Positions 16,468 through 21,889 of a stretch of 23,130 bases of DNA are shown one piece after another. A program made the position numbers and the translations under genes. This DNA comes from a virus. The DNA lies in IMG/VR virus record IMGVR_UViG_3300046004_001278, positions 1-23,130 of that record; one strand, 5' to 3'. The stretch's first letter is position 1, and every line of letters starts with the position of its first letter. The notes below the pieces were generated by a model. It was not told where the DNA came from and searched no databases. It saw nothing but the letters and a program-made list of their open reading frames with translations.

Positions 16468-17769
16468 CTATTTGGATATATTATAAATGTCTTGAAGTGT
16501 TGTTTCTGACGTAATTGTGTATCCCTGTCCTTTAAAATAATTAATTACAAAATTAGTATATGCTGTTGGGTTATTAGTACTTTTATACCATTTTCCGTTT
16601 TTATCTTTGCTCATAACAGGTGCATATGTTGACAAATATTTAAATAATGAATATGTTGTTTTATAATATGGAGATGTTCCTTTAAATACCCTTCCCAATA
16701 CTTTATTCCATTGCGCCGCTATACCAGCCTCTAAAGTATCAAATTTTCCAATATGAATACCATCTGTACCAACATTACCAGGATTATTTGTTCTAAATGA
16801 TAATGATCCTGGGAAATATCCTTCCATCATAGCTTGAGCTGCCATCAATACTCGTATTCCTTTTGGTTTATCTACGTGTACTTTTTCCATTGTTGGTACA
16901 TATATTTTTCGTATTGTATCAGATGGACTTAAAGCTTTTCCTGTATATCCACTATAATCAAATCCATTTGGAAAATTTGGATTATTATTTTGTGTTTCGG
17001 ATATTACTCCTGGAACATATAATATTGTATAATCTGGTCCATCTATTGCTAATGATTGTCCAGAATCTATATCACTACTATTTAAATCAAAATCATCTTT
17101 AGTATTTGTTGTTTGTACTAATTGTAATGTTTCACCTCCTAAAATCCATGGTGGTTTTGGTATATCATCTAAATCAATAGTAATGTTAGCTGATAGTTTT
17201 ACTGATATTGGGGATGGGTCAATAAAATACCCAGTCCAATTTATTATAGCAGGACCAGGGGTTGCAAATGGTGGATATAACGAATTTGTAATAATAAATC
17301 CAGTAACCGTAGCTAAATGTGTTTGTGCATAAAATATAAAAATATCTACTAATGTTTGTGGTATTGTTGTTGGTGGAATTAAAAATGCAGGCTTCCATAT
17401 GCCAGGAGTCATTACCATATTATAATAAACTCCAATATTTTGAACGGTACCAGGTGCAGGAATTATTGGTATTGGAAATTCATTTAAAACTGCTGAGCTC
17501 CAATATGCAATCACACCACCACCCATAGCGCCAACCAAATCATATGCCACTGTTGATAGTTGTCCTTGTTGTAATGCAAATTTAAATAATGTTTTCATCA
17601 TTTCTACATTACCCTTCTTTACACTGGCCATACTAATAACATCCATTCCCCTTTTTATACAAGCATCATATTCTTCGGCATATGTCTTAGCTACTAAATC
17701 TATATCATTTATAGATTCAGGGTTTTCACTCATTCTTACAATATTTTGTTTAAATGTTACCCAAGACAT
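16468..17769 (-). CDS. Tail-associated peptidoglycan hydrolase-like protein (433 aa)
   Basis: The C-terminal 130 residues look like a muramidase or lytic-transglycosylase-type domain. AAQAMMEGYFPG places a candidate catalytic Glu at about 316, and SFRTNNPGNVG (Asn-Asn-Pro-Gly-Asn at about 328-332) is the motif of phage P5-type and related virion muralytic proteins. GIAAQWNKVLG and the final helices complete a small lysozyme-like fold. The N-terminal 300 residues are different: a helical start, a hydrophobic Gly/Pro-rich stretch (about 75-130, VGAMGGGVIAYW), then beta-rich sequence. The gene is 1 nt downstream of the spike gene. In T4 the lysozyme domain is within gp5; here it appears to be a separate polypeptide that would digest the cell wall during injection. 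Structural location is inferred. Confidence 0.68.
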   Translation of the reverse strand: MSWVTFKQNIVRMSENPESINDIDLVAKTYAEEYDACIKRGMDVISMASVKKGNVEMMKTLFKFALQQGQLSTVAYDLVGAMGGGVIAYWSSAVLNEFPIPIIPAPGTVQNIGVYYNMVMTPGIWKPAFLIPPTTIPQTLVDIFIFYAQTHLATVTGFIITNSLYPPFATPGPAIINWTGYFIDPSPISVKLSANITIDLDDIPKPPWILGGETLQLVQTTNTKDDFDLNSSDIDSGQSLAIDGPDYTILYVPGVISETQNNNPNFPNGFDYSGYTGKALSPSDTIRKIYVPTMEKVHVDKPKGIRVLMAAQAMMEGYFPGSLSFRTNNPGNVGTDGIHIGKFDTLEAGIAAQWNKVLGRVFKGTSPYYKTTYSLFKYLSTYAPVMSKDKNGKWYKSTNNPTAYTNFVINYFKGQGYTITSETTLQDIYNISK

Positions 17770-17770
17770 C

Positions 17771-19018
17771 TTATGATAATTGAGTTCGTTGACTTAAAAT
17801 ACTATTCAATTTAGATTTAATCATACCAAAATCGGGAGAGTTTACAGGTCCTAATGCCGATGGTCCTGATGGTGTTAAATATTGTTGCTGTCCTATTGCA
17901 TCTATTAACTCAGATAATATATCTACTAATTGTTGTCCTTTTACCATTGGTTCTAAATCCACACTACCAAAAAACATTGTACCATTTCCAGTTACAAAGT
18001 TTATATCCCTATCATTTGTTATAATATTAATATTATCACCAACACTTATATCAATACCACCTTGGTTATCAATTGACATTGAACCATCTGATATAAATCC
18101 ATAATTCTTTTTTGAATAGAATAACATTTCACCACTTTTAGCAGATAATATTATTCTTCCAGAATTTAAAAGTAACTGGTCACCAATTAATTTTGTTGGA
18201 TAATCTTCAAATGATTCTGGTTTTGTTTTAAAATCTCCTTTACCTTTATCATCCACTGTGCCTGGTATAAACCCTAATTGGTGTTCTCCAGATGTTAAAG
18301 CTATTATAGTACCATCTAAATTCACATCTTCCTCTACACTTTGTGTTTCTCCTAATTTTATATTATTAGATGATTCTCTATTTCTTATTATTATAGTTGG
18401 AGAAAACTTATTTTTTGCATTATTAAATCCAGAAAATCTAATTGATTGGCCGAATCTACTTTCTATTAAACTATCACCTTCATATAATTTTAATTTATGT
18501 ATATTTTGTTGAGATTCATAATACTTACCAAACACATTATACAAAGATGAATTACTTTTATTTGTTTTGGGAATATTAGTATCTAATCTTTGTTGATATT
18601 CTTTAGATTGATTAGTATTTTCTTTTTTTTCTGGAAAATTATTAGATATAGCATTTTTAACTGCTGATATTGTTGGATTGTATTCTTGTGTAATTCTTTT
18701 ATAAAAATATAATCCGGGACTACTTTCATGTATTTCCACAGATTCATTTATAATTGGTATATTTTTAAAATTTTTATCAAATGGATATGCTATTGGCAAT
18801 TGAGATACATCAGTAATTATATTATTTTTTTTTCTGAATTTAATAGCTCCTATTAAAGAACTATTTGTTGCTAATGGATGCGAATCATCAATAATAATAT
18901 CATAAACAATAGCTACTGTTCCTGATTTATTTACAAATTGGGATTCTAATATTATTGAATCTGATGAATCTATTGATATACTGTTTCCTAGTCTAGCCGA
19001 GCTTAAACCTCCTCCCAT
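17771..19018 (-). CDS. Baseplate hub spike protein, gp5-like (415 aa)
   Basis: Central spike at the tip of the tail tube that pierces the outer membrane. About 35-105 fits the N-terminal OB-fold of gp5-type spikes (IVYDIIIDDSHPL ... GAIKFRKKN). GDSLIESRFGQSIRFS (181-196) is the recognisable hub motif, also seen in gp5-like proteins of marine T4-like phages. About 278-352 is a run of short strands (LLLNSGRIILSAKSGEMLFY, later GIDISVGDNINIIT) that would form the trimeric beta-helix. The last 60 residues are helical with Gln/Pro-rich sequence. Unlike T4 gp5 there is no lysozyme domain between the OB-fold and the helix; the muralytic domain is in the next gene. One nucleotide separates it from the 130-aa gene before it. 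Confidence 0.8.
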   Translation of the reverse strand: MGGGLSSARLGNSISIDSSDSIILESQFVNKSGTVAIVYDIIIDDSHPLATNSSLIGAIKFRKKNNIITDVSQLPIAYPFDKNFKNIPIINESVEIHESSPGLYFYKRITQEYNPTISAVKNAISNNFPEKKENTNQSKEYQQRLDTNIPKTNKSNSSLYNVFGKYYESQQNIHKLKLYEGDSLIESRFGQSIRFSGFNNAKNKFSPTIIIRNRESSNNIKLGETQSVEEDVNLDGTIIALTSGEHQLGFIPGTVDDKGKGDFKTKPESFEDYPTKLIGDQLLLNSGRIILSAKSGEMLFYSKKNYGFISDGSMSIDNQGGIDISVGDNINIITNDRDINFVTGNGTMFFGSVDLEPMVKGQQLVDILSELIDAIGQQQYLTPSGPSALGPVNSPDFGMIKSKLNSILSQRTQLS

Positions 19019-19019
19019 A

Positions 19020-19412
19020 TTATTTCATTTTTTGTTTTAATTCATCTAATTCAAATTCTAAATCATCAACTCTTTCAACTTGCTCTTTTGTTTCTTCTAA
19101 ATCTTTAAGTAATTGTTCTTTCTCAAATGCTGATAGAAATCCTTCTTGTCCTTCGGTTTTCTTTTCAGATGCTATAATCTTAGTTGCTATTGTTGCTAAT
19201 TTAACCAATTGGTCATCGTTCCTAACTGAGCTATCAATCAGTCCACCAATTACAGGACCTAAAGTTCCCATATCACCGGCATGTCTAACCATTTTCTTTA
19301 GTTCCTCAATTAGAGCACTAATCTTTGTTTTTTTAGAAACTTGGTTGTTATAGATATCCTCAAAAAGACCACTTAATGATTTACCTTTGAATAATTCAAA
19401 TTCTGTTGACAT
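19020..19412 (-). CDS. Coiled-coil structural protein before the spike (130 aa)
   Basis: Almost wholly helical. The first 20 residues are mixed; about 28-47 (KISALIEELKKMVRHAGDMG) and 60-82 form helices, and the last 45 residues are a strongly charged coiled coil (EKEQLLKDLEETKEQVERVDDLEFELDELKQKMK region). There are no cysteines and no signal peptide. It is the first gene of the spike block, preceded by an ATATTTATA motif, with 1 nt to the spike gene. I associate this type with conserved small virion proteins of marine T4-like phages, but I cannot give an equivalent T4 gene. A chaperone or adaptor role for spike assembly would fit the position and size, as inference only. Confidence 0.55.
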   Translation of the reverse strand: MSTEFELFKGKSLSGLFEDIYNNQVSKKTKISALIEELKKMVRHAGDMGTLGPVIGGLIDSSVRNDDQLVKLATIATKIIASEKKTEGQEGFLSAFEKEQLLKDLEETKEQVERVDDLEFELDELKQKMK

Positions 19413-19438
19413 ATTAATATATTTACATTTTGTATGTA

Positions 19439-19447
19439 TATAAATAT
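19439..19447 (-). promoter_or_regulatory. ATATTTATA motif, candidate late promoter (spike block)
   Basis: Exact nonamer 26 nt before the ATG at 19412, in a 56-nt gap. It is followed by TACATAC, matching the extended ACA form. Confidence 0.55.
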
Positions 19448-19468
19448 GATTCTATTAAAATGTTGAAA

Positions 19469-20284
19469 TTAAACTGGGATTACTTCAATTGTAATCTTTG
19501 GTTGATATCCTTCAGGCAATTGTCTATTAATACCTTTGAATTCGTTTACCTTACCCTTAAAGTAAGTTATTTGTAATATACGGTCTGTCAGATTCATTAC
19601 AGTTTGAGATGATGTAGACATTTCTTCCGTATCTCTTTTCATATTAAGGGCGGGTTTCTTTGGAAAGTATTCCTTTCTCATAGCCTGTGCTATTGCTTTC
19701 CAATCCTCTACTTTATCAACCGATTTTTCTGCTGATATTTTTCTCATTTTTGAACTTAGATATTTCTCACCACTTGTATATCCAGCATCGGTGAACATAT
19801 GTCCGTGATTTGTACGAACAACAGGTGATTCAGAGTTTTGGAGTTTAACATCAGGCTTATGCTTTGATGTAGTTTCAATACTAACCATATGTTTTGTAGA
19901 TGATACAAATGTATGACCTTTAAGAGATAATCCACTCTTGCCCTTATATGATAGTGCAGCTCGTACTGCATCAATTAAAGTAGGTTGCTTAATGATGTTT
20001 CTCATCTTATCACCATCAGGTCCAGGTTTACCAGCTTTCTTTACAAGCTTAGCTTCAGCTTCATCGTGTCCAACTAATAGTGCTGAGTTTACAACACCAA
20101 TTCCGTTTTCGTTTAAACCCTCACTCCAATCCGTTATTAAATCATGTAGATATGCAACTTCCACACCATCAATGATAGTATGTACGATTTCTAAAGATGG
20201 ATTATAAGCTCTATCTCTATTTTTAGCTAGGATAAACTTATCTTTAATTTCTTTAGATACGATTATGCACTCTGAAAGTTTCAT
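19469..20284 (-). CDS. Ntn-hydrolase-like protein (choloylglycine hydrolase / acyltransferase / TANGO2-type fold)
   Basis: A 271-residue protein. CIIVS at 6-10, ILAKNRDRAY at 18-27 and GLNENGIGVVNSAL at about 55-68 are the spaced landmarks of Cys-nucleophile Ntn hydrolases: nucleophile Cys, the (R/K)N-x-D acid site, and the Gly-Asn/Gly strand. The spacing from Cys6 to Asp24 (18) is one shorter than in choloylglycine hydrolase (Cys2 to Asp21). A later N-H-G segment (RTNHGHMFTDAG, about 158-169) may supply the Asn of the oxyanion hole. The family cuts or forms amide bonds in substrates such as bile salts, N-acyl lactones, penicillins or peptides; the substrate here is unknown. Cys6 would need removal of five residues, MKLSE, which ends in the LxE pattern cut by T4-type prohead proteases. 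Its start abuts the stop of the 200-aa gene. Confidence 0.62.
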   Translation of the reverse strand: MKLSECIIVSKEIKDKFILAKNRDRAYNPSLEIVHTIIDGVEVAYLHDLITDWSEGLNENGIGVVNSALLVGHDEAEAKLVKKAGKPGPDGDKMRNIIKQPTLIDAVRAALSYKGKSGLSLKGHTFVSSTKHMVSIETTSKHKPDVKLQNSESPVVRTNHGHMFTDAGYTSGEKYLSSKMRKISAEKSVDKVEDWKAIAQAMRKEYFPKKPALNMKRDTEEMSTSSQTVMNLTDRILQITYFKGKVNEFKGINRQLPEGYQPKITIEVIPV

Positions 20285-20887
20285 TTAGAATCCTATTGAA
20301 ATTACATCACCATCCGCTTCAACCCAACGAATCTTTAATGCTAATAATTTTTTAAGAGTATCAGCTCCAAAACGATAACCAGTTCCAAAATTGCCTCTTG
20401 CTGGAATATCTACAACCATTCCGTGAATACCAGCAAAAATTTGAGAATGGTCTGCACCAATTACTTTTTGAAATGCTACAACCTGTTTTTGTTGAATAGG
20501 TTTTAATTCTTTGAATTTTATTTCCGATGCTTCGTTTATTGATTCAACTTTAGCACCATCCAATCCACCATATCTAAGTGTGTATATATATTGATACAAT
20601 TCAGGCCATCCACCTTTAACTGCACCAAAATCGTATTTATAGAATACTTTAGAACCAAAAGTTGCAGATGATGTTTCTTCACCTCTACCACCTAAATATG
20701 GTTCTTGCTTATCTTTGAATTTTAAGAAAGCCTTATATCCTCTCATTAAATCAGTATTTTTCTGAGCTAATGTAGTCATTATTTGCTTAACCTTTGGATA
20801 TTTTTTTAAAAATGTTTCCACTGCTTTACTATCCACTCTACGAACTAAAATAGTTTCTTCGTTTAGTATATTTTTTAACTTTATCAT
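20285..20887 (-). CDS. Unknown protein with possible T4-type capsid-targeting N-terminus (200 aa)
   Basis: No known domain is recognised. The N-terminus MIKLKNILNE resembles the ten-residue capsid-targeting peptide of T4 internal proteins (MKTYQEFIAE), which is cut by the gp21 protease after (L/I)-x-E; here the site would be LNE after residue 10. The rest is a mixed globular protein, basic in its first third (about 20-60) and with a Gly-rich loop GGRGEETSS (about 66-74). The last 25 residues form a strand-helix-strand end (KKLLALKIRWVEADGDVISIGF region). No membrane segment. It is 1 nt from the 104-aa gene, which also begins MIKL, and abuts the Ntn-hydrolase-like gene. A co-packaged, injected protein is the hypothesis; otherwise unknown. 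Confidence 0.55.
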   Translation of the reverse strand: MIKLKNILNEETILVRRVDSKAVETFLKKYPKVKQIMTTLAQKNTDLMRGYKAFLKFKDKQEPYLGGRGEETSSATFGSKVFYKYDFGAVKGGWPELYQYIYTLRYGGLDGAKVESINEASEIKFKELKPIQQKQVVAFQKVIGADHSQIFAGIHGMVVDIPARGNFGTGYRFGADTLKKLLALKIRWVEADGDVISIGF

Positions 20888-20888
20888 A

Positions 20889-21203
20889 TTAAAATGCTCC
20901 GTTTAATTCTTTAGCTGCATCAGAACCATATTTTGATTTAAATTTATCCATCAAATCTTTTAACACACTACTTCTATATTTAGAAATCTCCGTTGGCATT
21001 GAACCTTCTATTGTATGTATTGTTTCTACTGCCTGTAATTTTTTAACAGATTTAGTATCATTTAAAAATGTTGCTAATTCTATTACAGAACCAGTATGGT
21101 CATTTCTATCAGTTAGTTTAGCTATCTTAGCCACTATTTGTTTAGTATCTAAAGATTCGGTTACTTTAGGTTTTCCAGTTACAATACCCATTAATTTTAT
21201 CAT
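20889..21203 (-). CDS. Small helical protein of unknown function (104 aa)
   Basis: Lys/Thr/Ser-rich and mainly helical, with no membrane segment, signal peptide or metal-binding motif. It begins MIKLMGIVTG, sharing MIKL with the next gene; the nearest Glu to fit a protease site is VTES at about 14-17, which has Val in place of Leu or Ile, so I do not claim a capsid-targeting peptide here. The central part (about 30-75) looks like two or three helices of a small bundle (IAKLTDRNDHTGSVIEL). It is 1 nt after the membrane-anchored gene and 1 nt before the 200-aa gene, so it is tightly co-transcribed with them. Function unknown. Confidence 0.5.
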   Translation of the reverse strand: MIKLMGIVTGKPKVTESLDTKQIVAKIAKLTDRNDHTGSVIELATFLNDTKSVKKLQAVETIHTIEGSMPTEISKYRSSVLKDLMDKFKSKYGSDAAKELNGAF

Positions 21204-21204
21204 C

Positions 21205-21852
21205 TTATTTCTTTAATTTAAGTTTCCAATAAACACCACCTCTTACATATGGAGTAAATCCACCATTTGTACCATCGGTTGTTTGATTAGTAACGCCTAA
21301 ACCCAATTGGTATATCTTATCTTTCTTAGTATTGATTAACACACCGGCTCCTACTGAACTTACAAAATCTGCTTTATTGAATCCACCCTCTAAACCATAA
21401 AATAATTTAGTCTTTGGTAATTCTTTTACAATTGTAGTTTCTTTGATAGTTCTTTGCTTAACACTTGCGTTGAAAGTTCTACCTAATATTTTGTTTTGTG
21501 AAATAGTATCATTTAAAGCAACAATACCTAATGAATCAGGTAAAACTAATGTATCTTTGTATAATACTTTTGAGTAATAGTCTTTTAATAAAGCCATAGT
21601 ATCAATAACCGCTGGAATGATTACTTCTTTCTCTACGATTGTTTCATGGTAGATATCTTCACCTTTTTTAGTTACCACTTTAGTTTTCACAATATCAATA
21701 GTATCAATTTCGTGCTTAATTACTTCATATGCTTTACCAGCTATGAATACTTTCTTACCTGGCATAACTCCACCTGGGTTAAACCACTCCAATAAAACGA
21801 ATATAATCAATACTGCGATTGCTATATTCTTAAAGTTCAACAAATTTTTCAT
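21205..21852 (-). CDS. Membrane-anchored protein with beta-rich C-terminus (215 aa)
   Basis: Residues 10-21 (IAIAVLIIFVLL) form a single N-terminal hydrophobic segment after a short basic tail (KNLLNFK), fitting a signal anchor with the rest outside the inner membrane. About 40-130 is a charged, partly extended region (TIDIVKTKVVTKKGEDIYHE) that may span part of the periplasm. About 150-215 is beta-rich with Gly/aromatic alternation (LFYGLEGGF ... GLGVTNQT ... YVRGGVYWKLKLKK), like barrel or autotransporter-type strands. It lacks a lipobox and has only one helix, so it is not a classical two-component or unimolecular spanin, though a lysis or envelope-bridging role is one option. It is the first gene of the block starting at the 21872-21880 motif. 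Function unknown. Confidence 0.5.
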   Translation of the reverse strand: MKNLLNFKNIAIAVLIIFVLLEWFNPGGVMPGKKVFIAGKAYEVIKHEIDTIDIVKTKVVTKKGEDIYHETIVEKEVIIPAVIDTMALLKDYYSKVLYKDTLVLPDSLGIVALNDTISQNKILGRTFNASVKQRTIKETTIVKELPKTKLFYGLEGGFNKADFVSSVGAGVLINTKKDKIYQLGLGVTNQTTDGTNGGFTPYVRGGVYWKLKLKK

Positions 21853-21871
21853 AATATATTTGATTTATGTG

Positions 21872-21880
21872 TATAAATAT
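21872..21880 (-). promoter_or_regulatory. ATATTTATA motif, candidate late promoter (membrane protein / Ntn-hydrolase block)
   Basis: Exact nonamer 19 nt before the ATG at 21852, in a 37-nt gap. It is followed by CACATAA, matching the extended ACA form. It would drive the four genes down to 19469. Confidence 0.53.
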
Positions 21881-21889
21881 TGATTTATT

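Noticed and set aside
19756-19974. Minus-strand 72-codon frame inside the Ntn-hydrolase-like gene
   Set aside because: It sits entirely within a longer gene with recognisable motifs in another frame, and it shows no domain or start signal.
20889-21203. Capsid-targeting peptide on the 104-aa protein
   Set aside because: It shares MIKL with its neighbour but has no L/I-x-E in the first 15 residues; the nearest match is VTE, so the case is too weak.
21205-21852. Classical spanin
   Set aside because: There is one N-terminal helix but no lipobox, no second membrane segment and no embedded or overlapping partner gene.
1888-21880. T4-type late promoters TATAAATA reading on the plus strand
   Set aside because: The plus strand of all six motif sites contains this box, but it would drive antisense transcription into the ends of upstream genes. 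The fixed placement 18-27 nt before start codons fits the minus-strand reading better, so I call the element in that direction.
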